DNA from: Candidatus Krumholzibacteriota bacterium
GTDB taxonomy: Bacteria > Krumholzibacteriota > Krumholzibacteriia > JAJRXK01
NCBI GenBank assembly: GCA_029262065.1
Contig: JAJDAC010000041.1
Coordinates: 124,001-188,000, forward strand
DNA: 64,000 nucleotides
Reading direction: 5' to 3'
Shown: positions 46,833-56,232 of the stretch, piece after piece
Position numbering within the stretch: position 1 is the first letter of the stretch
Layout: every line of letters starts with the position of its first letter
Program-made: the position numbers and the translations under genes
Notes under the pieces: generated by a model
Databases searched by the model: none
Told to the model about the DNA's origin: nothing
The model's input: only the letters and a program-made list of their open reading frames with translations

Positions 46833-47618
46833 TCAATCGGGCGCAATACCAGTCCCCGCGTCCTGGATCATCTGAAGCTTCATTTGCTCGCCGCCGTCGA
46901 TGGGCTCGATCAGCGCGGGCCGGCCGTCACGATAAATGGTAACGCGCTTGCCCACGGGTAGCGTGGCCGCCTGACCCGTGGCTAGTGGCGTAAATTCGAT
47001 GGATCCTTCGTACAGGCAGAAGCAGGTGGCTTCGGCGTTTCGAATGACCGCGAAGGTCGTACCCACCAGATCGGCCGTCGCTTCGGGCGTACGTAGCCGA
47101 AACGAGAATCCCAACGGGCCGTCGGTAGTACCGAATACCTCACCCGCTTCGACCAGCAACTCCCGGTCGCGGTTGAACCAGCGCGCCGGTGTAGATGGAA
47201 CCTCGGCCTGCGTGTCGGGGCGAAACCGCATGCGCATGATGCCATCGAGCGTGAGTTCAAACTCACAATCGGCGGCCGTCTGCACCGACCCGCCCGCGAA
47301 CGTCTGACCCAGCTCGGGTGTATGTCCAACAATGGAAATCGCGCTGGCCGGCTCGGCCTGCGTGACGATCCAATGGCCGTTGGGCATGGCGCCGTAGATC
47401 AACAACGCCACCACCGCCGCCGCCGCGGCCACCGCAGTCCAAACGCTTCCCCGCACGCCGACACTCGCATCGTCTTCGGTTACAACCGTGTCGGGGTCGA
47501 TGAAGAACGCCTGACGGGCACGCGCCCGCGTCGTGTCCGGCGCCTTCAGCGCCGGCATCTTCTTCAACGCATCCAGGGCGCGTTGCTCGGGGGAATGTTG
47601 ATCATGGCGTTGGTTCAT
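46833..47618 (-). CDS. FecR-like membrane anti-sigma factor (paralogue 2)
   Basis: The 261-residue product has one membrane helix at about 62-78 and a FecR-like periplasmic domain. GTTFAVIRNAEATCFCLYEG carries C199 and C201 and lines up with the matching region of the other FecR-like protein in the window. PSTPARWFNRD also has a counterpart there. It overlaps the upstream sigma gene by four bases (ATGA), a strong sign of coupling. It presumably sequesters that sigma factor until a periplasmic cue is received. Confidence 0.85.
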   Translation of the reverse strand: MNQRHDQHSPEQRALDALKKMPALKAPDTTRARARQAFFIDPDTVVTEDDASVGVRGSVWTAVAAAAAVVALLIYGAMPNGHWIVTQAEPASAISIVGHTPELGQTFAGGSVQTAADCEFELTLDGIMRMRFRPDTQAEVPSTPARWFNRDRELLVEAGEVFGTTDGPLGFSFRLRTPEATADLVGTTFAVIRNAEATCFCLYEGSIEFTPLATGQAATLPVGKRVTIYRDGRPALIEPIDGGEQMKLQMIQDAGTGIAPD

Positions 47619-48223
47619 GACGACATGGATTCTCCGCTAGTGAGATCTTGATAGGCAACACCCAGACGTTTTACCGCCCTCGAGTGACGCTGACGTACTG
47701 CCTCGACGGTGATGTCGAGAGCATCGGCGATCTCCTCGGTTCCCATCTCCTCGTAGCTGCGTAGCAGGATGATCTCCCGATCGGCCGGCGAAAGTTGACC
47801 CAGCGCCCGCTGGATGAGTTCCGCCTCCTGCTCCTGTTCCAGATTTTCCTGGGCCGACCGCTGGTCTCGCGCTGGCGGTTCGTTCCAGTCGTCGCCCATC
47901 TCCACTTCGAGCCGGCCCATGCCGCGACGCCTGGATCGCCAGTGATCGCGAATGGCGTTCGTGGCCACCGTGAAGACCCAACCATCGGAATCTCGCGTGG
48001 GGTCGATTCGATCCAGAAACCGATTCATGCGAAGAAACGCTTCTTGCGTTACGTCGTCGGCCACGGTGGGATCGCCCACCACCCGAATCACGTGCGCGTA
48101 CACGCGATCGAAATAGTGGTCAAAGAAATGCTCCATCGCCGCCGCATCACGCGCACGGACCCGCCGGAGCGTGGCCTCATCGAAGGAGGCACGCCCGGTT
48201 TTCTGGGACTCGGAGCGGTCCAT
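47615..48223 (-). CDS. ECF-type RNA polymerase sigma factor (pair 2)
   Basis: This 202-residue protein has region 2 with FFDHYFDRVYAHVIRVVG and TQEAFLRMNRFLDRIDP, and region 4 with ALGQLSPADREIILLRSYEE followed by EIADALDITVEAVRQRHSRA. TAGGAGATC precedes the ATG. It is divergent in sequence from the other ECF factor but built the same way and also coupled to a FecR-like gene. The following genes on this strand (46158 and 44204) are exported proteins, possible regulon members. Confidence 0.9.
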   Translation of the reverse strand: MDRSESQKTGRASFDEATLRRVRARDAAAMEHFFDHYFDRVYAHVIRVVGDPTVADDVTQEAFLRMNRFLDRIDPTRDSDGWVFTVATNAIRDHWRSRRRGMGRLEVEMGDDWNEPPARDQRSAQENLEQEQEAELIQRALGQLSPADREIILLRSYEEMGTEEIADALDITVEAVRQRHSRAVKRLGVAYQDLTSGESMSS

Positions 48224-48312
48224 GATCTCCTACCGAACGGTTTCTAACAGAAGTCTACGCGGCCGGGTCGAATGTATGACACATCGACCCGGCTGAGAAC
48301 CTCGTTCGCGGA

Positions 48313-49419
48313 TCAGTGTCCGAAGCGAACCGAGTATACGGGGGGCAGATTGTTGCTCAGACACTCCCAGGAGTCGCCACGATCATGCGAGAAATACAGG
48401 TTTCCCGTAGTACTACCGAAACACAGCGTATCTCCATCAATATCAAGGGCATGGCGGTAGATCACGTCGTAAGCGTGTTCCTGGGGCAAGCCGTTGCGCT
48501 GAGGCTGCCATGACTTCCCACCGTCTTGCGTCCGGTAGACGCACAGCTGTCCGTCGATGGTCATCCGTTTCTCGTCGCTGACGCCCGGGATGACCCACGC
48601 GGTGTCCTTTTCGGTGGCGTGGGCCGCCACGGGAAATCCAAACTTCACGGGGCCATCGTCGGTATGCAACGTATCCCAGCTCTCGCAACCGTCGGTGGTC
48701 CGAAATACTCCGCAGTGGTTCTGCATCCACAGCACGTCGGGATGCTCCTGGCAGGCCATGATGAAATGCGGGTCGTGGCCCACGTCGACCGAAGGATCGG
48801 GAAGAAAATCGGCAGCGAGTCCCTTGTTGCGCGGCTGCCAGGTATCTCCGTCATCTCGCGACTCGAAGACGCCGGCACAAGAGATAGCTACATATAGATG
48901 CTTGCTGTCACGGGGATCCACCACGATGGAATGGATACCCGGCGTATCGCGGCCACCGCCGAACCAGTTCCCCATGCGCGATGGGTGATTCCACAGGGGC
49001 GTGACCAGGTCGAACGAATCTCCACCATCGTCGCTCTGGAATAGTCCGCCAGGGTTGGTACCCAGGTACATTCGGTTCGGCTGATCGTCTGCCCCGGGGG
49101 AGATGACCCAGATATTCTCGACGCGAGCCGGCTTGGTTGCCCCTTTGTTGCCGAAACGATCGGGAACTACCTCGCCTTGGGGAAACTTGGGGATTTCCAC
49201 TTCTTCCCAACTGTCACCTCCGTCACGCGATCGATGGAGTTTTTCGCCCCAATGGCCGTGGTCCAGACTGGCCCACTGCATATCCGAGCGCGCGTCGTGA
49301 AAGGCATATTCCACCGGATTGCCCGCGTGCGAAATGCGTTGAGTCTTCCACGATCCACCCGCGGGGCGATATTCGATCAGACCTTTGCGCGTGCCAACCA
49401 ACAGTGTCTTGGCAGACAT
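48313..49419 (-). CDS. Cytoplasmic BNR/sortilin-like beta-propeller protein
   Basis: The 368-residue protein has no signal peptide (MSAKTLLVGTRKGLIEYRP). Asp-box repeats HRSRDGGDSWEE, FQSDDGGDSFD, FESRDDGDTWQ, FRTTDGCESWD, YRTQDGGKSWQ and FSHDRGDSWE indicate a propeller of six or seven blades. Related proteins are annotated as exo-alpha-sialidase or glycosyl hydrolase, but a cytoplasmic location argues against that. It starts 26 bp after the MoaD-like gene on the same strand, after ACGGAGG, and the pair is probably one operon. No experimental function is known to me. Confidence 0.85.
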   Translation of the reverse strand: MSAKTLLVGTRKGLIEYRPAGGSWKTQRISHAGNPVEYAFHDARSDMQWASLDHGHWGEKLHRSRDGGDSWEEVEIPKFPQGEVVPDRFGNKGATKPARVENIWVISPGADDQPNRMYLGTNPGGLFQSDDGGDSFDLVTPLWNHPSRMGNWFGGGRDTPGIHSIVVDPRDSKHLYVAISCAGVFESRDDGDTWQPRNKGLAADFLPDPSVDVGHDPHFIMACQEHPDVLWMQNHCGVFRTTDGCESWDTLHTDDGPVKFGFPVAAHATEKDTAWVIPGVSDEKRMTIDGQLCVYRTQDGGKSWQPQRNGLPQEHAYDVIYRHALDIDGDTLCFGSTTGNLYFSHDRGDSWECLSNNLPPVYSVRFGH

Positions 49420-49445
49420 GATGCCTCCGTGTCCGCGGCGCGGAA

Positions 49446-49718
49446 CTACCCGCCGCTAAGTGCCTGAATGATGTGGATGCTCGACGTCTCGTCGACCGAA
49501 TCGGACAGGGTTTGGCGATCGCCAATGAGTTCCTGATTCACGAATACGTTCACATGGCGGCGCAGAGAACCACCGCCGTCCAGGAGATAGTCGCGAATGC
49601 CCGGGTAGGTTTTTTCCAGATTCGTGAACACTTCAGCCACCGTCGCGCCCTCGACCTGGCCTTCGGTCAGGTCGGGAAAGAAGCGCAGCAGGTGCCGCGT
49701 GAACTGGAGATGCGCCAA
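49446..49718 (-). CDS. MoaD/ThiS family ubiquitin-like sulfur carrier
   Basis: A TTG start at 49718 after CGAGGG gives 90 residues, the normal length for the family; the longer frame upstream is not needed. The C-terminus ends ALSGG, the diglycine that becomes a thiocarboxylate in MoaD, ThiS and relatives. LRRHVNVFVNQELIGDRQ is the typical MoaD beta-grasp core. Molybdopterin or thiamine genes are absent nearby, and the partner is a BNR propeller, so it may serve another sulfur transfer or protein tagging task. Confidence 0.85.
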   Translation of the reverse strand: MAHLQFTRHLLRFFPDLTEGQVEGATVAEVFTNLEKTYPGIRDYLLDGGGSLRRHVNVFVNQELIGDRQTLSDSVDETSSIHIIQALSGG

Positions 49719-49887
49719 GTCGAACCCTCGAAATGCAAGAGCGTGGGGGGAAGCGCGACGATGTTCCCATGCAAGCGTGGCTAGGGCAAGTCCCCAGCCA
49801 TTCCAGCGCCGCGGAAGCACTGTGTCGCGGCCATCAACTACCAGCAACTCATTATCAAATATGCGGTTGAATCATGGTTGATTTAAT

Positions 49888-49909
49888 CAATTGACTAGTC
49901 AGTCAATTG
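49888..49909 (+). promoter_or_regulatory. TetR-type operator palindrome
   Basis: CAATTGACT and AGTCAATTG form a perfect 9-bp inverted repeat with a 4-bp spacer. A second palindrome, TTGATTTAATCAA, abuts it at 49878-49890. The site lies 48 bp before the TetR start and is the likely autoregulatory operator. Confidence 0.75.
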
Positions 49910-49956
49910 TTTTTACCGTTTCAGCAGCTTCACTTCCCCAGCGAGAGGTTTGGCCC

Positions 49957-50670
49957 ATGAGTGCCACCGGCCCCAGCCCCAAGACCAAGCGCACCCGCGA
50001 TCCCGAACGCACGCGAGCCGCCCTGCTCTTGGCGGCGCGCAGCGAATTCATGGAGCACGGATTCAATGGAGCCCGTACCAGCACCATCGCCAAGCAGGCG
50101 GGGGTTCCTTCGGGGCTCATCTACCACTACTTCGAAAACAAACAGACACTCTACCAAGCGGTCATGGAGGGCTCCCTCGCGCCCTACTTCGAGAACCTGC
50201 ACGAGTTGCTCGAAGGCGCCACAAGCCCTGATCTTCAACTGCTCGAGAGCTCGATCCGCATGTACTTCGAGTTTCTGCAGGACAACCCGCACGCGGCACG
50301 ACTCATGGCCTGGTGGCACGCCGACGAAGGTTGGCGTCGTGGGGCACCGATAAAAGAAGCCGAACTGTGCGCCGACACGCAGTCGCTGGGCCTGCAACGC
50401 ATTCGCGAGGCACAGGCCGCGGGTTGCATCAAGCCGCACCTCGACCCCGGCTTCGTGGTGAAGGTGTTCGTGGACTTGTGCATGCAGTGGCACGTGTCGG
50501 TGGGCGAGCACGTAGCCGCCCACGGCGGCGACCCCGACCACGCTCCCTCGGTTCGCGCACTCGGGGAACGTTACATCGACCATGTCATCGAAATCTTCAT
50601 GAGCGGGGTTCGTGCCGACTCAGCTCCCACCCCCCCACCATCCAACTCCTCCGAGGAGAAGCTGTCATGA
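49957..50670 (+). CDS. TetR family regulator of the first RND efflux operon
   Basis: The ATG at 49957 gives 237 residues. The N-terminal helix-turn-helix shows TRAALLLAARSEFMEHGFNG and STIAKQAGVPSGLIYHYFENK, the TetR pattern. The C-terminal part would bind an inducer such as an efflux substrate. The gene overlaps the membrane fusion protein gene by ATGA, so it is first in the efflux operon. A palindromic operator-like site lies between it and the divergent MoaD-like gene and could control both. Confidence 0.92.
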   Translation: MSATGPSPKTKRTRDPERTRAALLLAARSEFMEHGFNGARTSTIAKQAGVPSGLIYHYFENKQTLYQAVMEGSLAPYFENLHELLEGATSPDLQLLESSIRMYFEFLQDNPHAARLMAWWHADEGWRRGAPIKEAELCADTQSLGLQRIREAQAAGCIKPHLDPGFVVKVFVDLCMQWHVSVGEHVAAHGGDPDHAPSVRALGERYIDHVIEIFMSGVRADSAPTPPPSNSSEEKLS

Positions 50671-51764
50671 ACGAACAGTCCGTACCGCGCTCGAACAAGC
50701 GCCTTCTTTCCGCTCTTGCCGGCGTATTGGTGGTTGGTGTCGCCGTCATCACCGTGACCCAGTTCGGTCGCAGCGCGCAAGCCGACACCAACGCCGTTTC
50801 TACGACCCGCGCGGCGATCACGGTCGAAACCACGGTGGCCACATCCGTCGCCGCGTCCGAACGGCCCCAAGGGACCGGGACCCTCGAGGCGAGCCGCTCG
50901 GTGTCGCTGGCGTTCGCGGTCGGCGGCGTCGTCCACAAACTTGTGGCGGCTGAGGGCGGCTGGCTTTCCAAGGGAGACCCACTGGTGGAATTGGACCAGG
51001 TTCCCTTCCGCAGCGCGGTCGATCAACACGCCGCGCGCGTGCGCTTTCTGGAAAAGAGCCTGGCGCGCAGTGAGATGTTGCTCAGCAACCAGGCCTTGTC
51101 GCCCGAAGAATTCGACGCTCAGACGGCCGAGCTCGACGCAGCCAAAGCGCAGCTGAGGCTATCGCGTTGGAACCTGGAACGTGCCACTCTGCGCGCTCCG
51201 TTCGACGGTCGCGTTGCCCGCCGCCACGTCGAACGGGGCCAGGTTCTCAGCGCGGGCGTACCCGTGGCTGACATGCTCGACACGCGCCGACTCGAGGTCT
51301 GGACCGCGGTGTCCGCGCGCGAGGCCAGCGCCATTGCCGCCGGCCAACCCGTGACAGTTCGAGCCATCGACCGCGACGACGTAGCCATTGCCGGCGTGGT
51401 AGATCACGCCCCCGTTCGCAGCGACGTACGTTCAGGCACCGTCCCCGTTCTGGTAACCCTGCCCGACGAAGCGCACGGGTTTCTGGCCGGCATGGTGGTT
51501 CAATGCACGTTCACCACCAATCGCACCACCGCCCGATTGTCGTTGCCTACCCGGTCAATTCGGGTCCAGAACGACGGCAACTTCGTAATGCGGGTGGTTG
51601 ACGGGCGCGCTCGCCGGGTTGCCGTGCAGCTGGGTGCAATCGGCGAGGCCGAGGTGGAAATCGTAAGTGGAATAGAGGCGGGAGATGAAGTCATCACGCG
51701 CGCTCCCGACCGACTGCGCGACGGCGACGCCGTCGTGGTTTCGACCACCCTTTCCGCGAGATAG
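50667..51764 (+). CDS. RND efflux membrane fusion protein (periplasmic adaptor), first operon
   Basis: The 365-residue adaptor has one N-terminal membrane anchor (about 13-33), a barrel-sandwich region with QGTGTLEASRSVSLAFAVGG and a long coiled-coil hairpin (QHAARVRFLEKSLARSEMLL and AELDAAKAQLRLSRWNLERA). LRAPFDGRVARRHVERGQVL closes the lipoyl-like domain. It would bridge the pump and the outer-membrane channel. GAGGAGAA precedes the ATG. It is separated from the pump gene by three bases. Confidence 0.92.
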   Translation: MNEQSVPRSNKRLLSALAGVLVVGVAVITVTQFGRSAQADTNAVSTTRAAITVETTVATSVAASERPQGTGTLEASRSVSLAFAVGGVVHKLVAAEGGWLSKGDPLVELDQVPFRSAVDQHAARVRFLEKSLARSEMLLSNQALSPEEFDAQTAELDAAKAQLRLSRWNLERATLRAPFDGRVARRHVERGQVLSAGVPVADMLDTRRLEVWTAVSAREASAIAAGQPVTVRAIDRDDVAIAGVVDHAPVRSDVRSGTVPVLVTLPDEAHGFLAGMVVQCTFTTNRTTARLSLPTRSIRVQNDGNFVMRVVDGRARRVAVQLGAIGEAEVEIVSGIEAGDEVITRAPDRLRDGDAVVVSTTLSAR

Positions 51765-51767
51765 ATC

Positions 51768-54700
51768 ATGAGTACGACCGAGTTCGCCGTACGCAATTAC
51801 CGCTTCATCATCGTGGTCACGGCCGCGACGCTGGCGCTGGGAACTTTGGCCTACGTCGCCATGCCACGGCAGGAAGACCCCGCCCTGAAGGCGTTCGGCT
51901 CCACCATCACCGTCATCTATCCGGCGGCCACGCCCGAAGAACTTGAAGACCGGGTGCTCGAGCCGATCGAACGCGCGGTACACACACTGGTGGAGATCGA
52001 CGAGATCGAATCAACGGCGGGCGATGGCGTGGCCGTAGTAGTGGCGCGCTTCCGCGACGATGTAGACAAGGACCGCGCGTACGATCTTGTGGTACAGCGC
52101 GTTTCCGAAGCCCGCGATGAACTGCCCGACGACGTGCTCGAAGTGCGCGTGCGCGAGATCAAGCCCACCAACGTGGTGGTCATGCAGGCCGTATTGCACG
52201 GTCCCGGCGCCACGCATCGCGAACTGCGCGAGTGGGCCGAAGAACTCGAAGCGCGTTGGCGGGTCCTGCCCGACGCCAAATTGGTGGAACTGGAGGGCGT
52301 GCAAGAACAGGAGATCCACGTACTGGTGCAGCCCGAACGCCTGGCCGCCGCGGGTATTTCGCTGGGCCAGGTGGCGCAGGCGTTGGCTGTGGCCAACGGC
52401 GACACGCCCGCGGGTTCGCTGCAGTCAGGGCCCGACCGCCTGACCATTCGCCCCAACCTACGTTTCCGCGACCTCGACGACATTCGCAACACGGTGATCG
52501 CCTCGATCGACGGCCGCGCAGTACGCGTCCAGGATCTGGCCGAGGTGGCCTGGGGAGATCAGGACGCGATCTACCTGGTACGACACGACGGTGAGCCCGC
52601 GGCTATGGTCACCATGACAATGAAGGATGGCAGCAACGTTTTCGACCTGGCCAAACAAGCACGAGCCACGTTGGTCAAGTTCGAGCAGGACATACCCGAA
52701 CACCTGACCGTTTCGTTGGCTCTCGACCAATCCGAGGACGTTTCCGAGCGGCTCGGTCGGTTCGGCCGTAGTCTCCTGTTCGGTGCCCTGATCATCTCGG
52801 CGTTCGTGGCTCTGCTGGTGGGTTGGCGACCGGCGGTGGTCATCGTGACCGCCATGTTGCTTTCGGTGGGCATCGCATTCTGGTTGATGCACGCGCGTGG
52901 CATCGCCCTCCAGCAAATGTCCATCGCCGGGCTGGTCGTGGTACTGGGCCTGCTGGTCGACAACGCCATCGTCGTGGTCGAGGCCATTCTACAAAAGCGC
53001 CAAGGCGGATTGGACTCGCGCGCCGCCGCCATCGCCGGCACCGATCGCGTAGCCTCGGCCGTGGCCAGCAGTACCGGAACCACGGTCGCCGCGTTCGTCC
53101 CCATGCTGTTCATGGCGGGTTCCGTGGGCGACTTCACGCGCGACATCCCCAGTGTAGTTGTCCTTGTGCTCGTAGTGAGCCTGGCCGTGGCCCTCTTCGT
53201 TACCCCCCTCGTTGCCGTTTATGTGTTTCGCGGCAAAGGCTCAAAGGGATTCGAAACCCCGGCTTCGCGTTGGCTGCACCGGCAGGCCACCAGCGGTAGC
53301 TACGCACGTTTGCTGAGCCTGACGTTGGTGCACCCGAAATCGACCATCGCACTTCTGTTGCTGGGTGCCATGGGCACGCTGGCGCTTTCGCCACTGGTGG
53401 GAATGAACTTCTTCCCCCGGGCCGACGACAAACCGCAGTTCCTGGTGCGCGTCAAGTTGCCGCAGGGTAGCAGTCTGTCCAACACCGACCGTAACGCCCG
53501 TGAGGTCGAGTCGTACTTGTTGGAGCAGGACTGGACGGTAGGCGTCACGACCAACGTCGGCCGTGGCAATCCCATCATCTACTACAATCTGCTGCGCAAC
53601 GCCGAGGCGCCGCACCGGGCCGAACTGCTGGTCAAGGTCCCACGCGAACGCTCCATGGATATTCCTTCGTTCGCGCGCGAGCTGCGTGAACGCTTCGCAT
53701 CCCATCCGGAACTGGAAGTCGAGACCAAGCTGCTGGTGCAGGGACCACCGGTGGGCCTTCCCGTTTCCATTCGCTTGTACGGGCCCGACCTGGACCGACT
53801 CCGAGAGCACGCCGATACGGTGGCCATGCGATTGCGCGAAATACCTGGAGCCATCAACGTCGCCCACGAACTGCGCCCCGGCCCGGCCCGCCTGGACCTA
53901 CGAGCCGACCCCGTGAAACTTCAGAAGCTGGGGCTGGACAGTGGGTTCCTGGCGCGAGAGATTCGCGCCGCCATGGCCGGCGTGCAAGCCACTACTCTGC
54001 GCCGGGACGATAGCGACTACGGCGTGGTGGTGCGCGTGGCCCCCGAGGGCCACGAGACTCGCGCCGACCTGGAACGCCTGCATGTCCCCGTTCCCGGGGG
54101 GACCACGGCACCGCTTGCGCAACTCACCCGACCCACGCTGTCATCCACATTCGCGCAGATTGAACACACCGACCTTGAACGTTCGGTGGTCGTGGGAGCC
54201 GATCTCGACGGCCGACTGGCCACGGAGATCGTGGCCGATCTGCTGCCCTACGTGGAAGATCTGCCCTTCAATGCCAACGAGCGATTCGAGGTAATCGGCG
54301 AAGACGAAGAACGCGACGCGGCTTTTCTGAGCATGCTGAACAACGTGGTCATTGCCATGGGACTCATCTACGGAATTCTCGTGCTGCAGTTCCGTTCGTT
54401 CGCACTGCCATTCATCATCTTCACGTGCATTCCCGTGGCCCTCGCGGGGTCGGTGCTGGGCCTGCTCATGGGTCAGTGGCCGTTTGGCTTCACCGCGTTC
54501 ATTGGGCTATTGGCTCTGGTAGGAATCGTGGTGAACGATGCCATTGTACTCGTGGACCAGGTCAATCAACTGCGGCGCGGTGGGGCCGATCTCATCGACG
54601 CAATACGCCAGGGATGCGCTTCGCGCGTACAGCCCATACTGCTGACCACGCTCACCACCATTGCCGGCCTGCTTCCGTTGACGCTGACCGGCGGCAGCAT

Positions 54701-56231
54701 GTGGGGTCCCATGGGATGGGTCATCATCGGCGGACTGCTGGCTTCGACCCTGGTTACCCTGGTCATGGTGCCAGCCATGTATTTACTGATGGAGCGTGGT
54801 CGTGAGACTTCAACCGCACGTAGTGGCTTGCGCTGGCCCTGGGCCAAACCGATGGTTTCGACCGCCATTGCCATGCTCGTGGTTGGGAGTATGTCCCTGG
54901 CCAACGCGCAGCCTGATAGCGAGAACCAGGAGCCACCGCGTGTGCGCGCGTGGGAAAACGGTCGGGACCTGAAACTCACCTTGGCCGAGGTGGTGGCTCG
55001 CATCGACAGCCACAACCTTGAAGCCGCTACGCTCGAAGCCGACCTGGCCGCGGCCGACGCGCGTTGGCGCCAGGCGAAAGCAGCTCGTTGGCCATCGTTG
55101 ACGCTGGGCGCCGACTACGTTTCGACCAACGATACTGGTACAACATTCGGTCTGGCGGTTCGAAACGTGCAGGATCCCATGGACCTGTTTGCGTTCGACG
55201 GCAGCGCCTCGGCCGAGCTGTTGCGCGCCCGCGCCAGTATCCAGTGGCTCCTCTACGATCGCAGTCGTGGCTTCGTGGTGGCCGCGGCCAAATCATCGCG
55301 TGCAGCCACGGCCGAGGGCCGCCGGGCCGCCGTGGCTCAGTTGCAATTGGCGGCGGTGGCGCAGTACTTCCTGGCCATACAGCTGGCGCAGGAAGAGGAA
55401 GTTGAGCTGGTCGCCTGGAAAGCAGTGGAGCGGGAATTGGCCGATGCCCGGTTGCGCGAAGAGGCCGGACGCGGACTACGGGCCGATGTTCTGGGCCTGC
55501 AGGCGCGCAGCGCCGAAATCGTTGCGCAGCTCAGCAATGTACAAGCGGCAAGCGAAGTGGTCGCCGGCCGCCTGGCCGAGCTTCTGAACCTGGAAGACGG
55601 GGTGCGCGTCGTCCCCTTGACCGACGCGACCATTCAGCCCACCGCCGTTTCCACGTTGGACGAACTGTTCGCCTTGGCTCAGGAAACACGCGCGGAGTTG
55701 GCCGCGTCGGAACTAGCGGTTGATGCCGTAGAGGCCGGCGTGGGCGCGAGCTCCGGCGCGCGATGGCCGCAGTTGGTGGCTGAACTCAGCGCCGACACGC
55801 TCATGCCCGAAGCCAATCTCGATCAGTCGAGCGAATCTTACACGGCACTGTTGGGGCTGCGCTGGCGTCCGTTTGAAGGTGGCGCCATCGGCGCTCGCGT
55901 GGGCGAGGCCAAAGCCCAGCTACGTCGGGCGCAGTACGAAGTGGAGCGTGAGCGGCTTGCCATCCGCAAACAGGCCCTGGACGCGTGGACGAACCTGCAA
56001 CGCACGCAGCGCCAACGCGAGGCGGCCCAATTGCAGTTCGACGCCGCCCAGGAGGCCTATCGCATTGTGTCGCTACGGTTTCGCGAAGGACGCGACACGT
56101 TGAGTCGCTTTCTGGACGCCGAGGCAAGCCTCACCGGCGCACGTACCGCGTTGGTTCGATCCCGAGCGCAGATGAATGCCGCGCAGGCACAGGTACGTTG
56201 GGCCGGGGGCATGGAACTGGTGGTAAACTGA
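51768..56231 (+). CDS. RND pump fused in frame to a TolC-like outer-membrane factor
   Basis: A single 1487-residue frame holds two proteins. Residues 1 to about 1013 are a complete RND permease with two groups of membrane helices and the TM4 motif GLLVDNAIVVVEAI, in which the second Asp of the usual VDD is Asn. Then comes a full Sec-type signal peptide (from Met1029, cleavage predicted after ANA at 1047). Residues about 1060 to 1487 form a TolC family channel with two repeats (LTLAEVVARIDSHNLEA and the coiled-coil regions). No stop codon or ribosome site separates the parts. It may be processed at the internal signal. Substrates are unknown; the pump works with the adaptor before it. Confidence 0.88.
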   Translation: MSTTEFAVRNYRFIIVVTAATLALGTLAYVAMPRQEDPALKAFGSTITVIYPAATPEELEDRVLEPIERAVHTLVEIDEIESTAGDGVAVVVARFRDDVDKDRAYDLVVQRVSEARDELPDDVLEVRVREIKPTNVVVMQAVLHGPGATHRELREWAEELEARWRVLPDAKLVELEGVQEQEIHVLVQPERLAAAGISLGQVAQALAVANGDTPAGSLQSGPDRLTIRPNLRFRDLDDIRNTVIASIDGRAVRVQDLAEVAWGDQDAIYLVRHDGEPAAMVTMTMKDGSNVFDLAKQARATLVKFEQDIPEHLTVSLALDQSEDVSERLGRFGRSLLFGALIISAFVALLVGWRPAVVIVTAMLLSVGIAFWLMHARGIALQQMSIAGLVVVLGLLVDNAIVVVEAILQKRQGGLDSRAAAIAGTDRVASAVASSTGTTVAAFVPMLFMAGSVGDFTRDIPSVVVLVLVVSLAVALFVTPLVAVYVFRGKGSKGFETPASRWLHRQATSGSYARLLSLTLVHPKSTIALLLLGAMGTLALSPLVGMNFFPRADDKPQFLVRVKLPQGSSLSNTDRNAREVESYLLEQDWTVGVTTNVGRGNPIIYYNLLRNAEAPHRAELLVKVPRERSMDIPSFARELRERFASHPELEVETKLLVQGPPVGLPVSIRLYGPDLDRLREHADTVAMRLREIPGAINVAHELRPGPARLDLRADPVKLQKLGLDSGFLAREIRAAMAGVQATTLRRDDSDYGVVVRVAPEGHETRADLERLHVPVPGGTTAPLAQLTRPTLSSTFAQIEHTDLERSVVVGADLDGRLATEIVADLLPYVEDLPFNANERFEVIGEDEERDAAFLSMLNNVVIAMGLIYGILVLQFRSFALPFIIFTCIPVALAGSVLGLLMGQWPFGFTAFIGLLALVGIVVNDAIVLVDQVNQLRRGGADLIDAIRQGCASRVQPILLTTLTTIAGLLPLTLTGGSMWGPMGWVIIGGLLASTLVTLVMVPAMYLLMERGRETSTARSGLRWPWAKPMVSTAIAMLVVGSMSLANAQPDSENQEPPRVRAWENGRDLKLTLAEVVARIDSHNLEAATLEADLAAADARWRQAKAARWPSLTLGADYVSTNDTGTTFGLAVRNVQDPMDLFAFDGSASAELLRARASIQWLLYDRSRGFVVAAAKSSRAATAEGRRAAVAQLQLAAVAQYFLAIQLAQEEEVELVAWKAVERELADARLREEAGRGLRADVLGLQARSAEIVAQLSNVQAASEVVAGRLAELLNLEDGVRVVPLTDATIQPTAVSTLDELFALAQETRAELAASELAVDAVEAGVGASSGARWPQLVAELSADTLMPEANLDQSSESYTALLGLRWRPFEGGAIGARVGEAKAQLRRAQYEVERERLAIRKQALDAWTNLQRTQRQREAAQLQFDAAQEAYRIVSLRFREGRDTLSRFLDAEASLTGARTALVRSRAQMNAAQAQVRWAGGMELVVN

Positions 56232-56232
56232 A

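Noticed and set aside
48313-49419. Annotation as a true sialidase
   Set aside because: There is no signal peptide, and I cannot find the Arg triad or nucleophile Tyr of sialidases; only the Asp-box propeller is supported.
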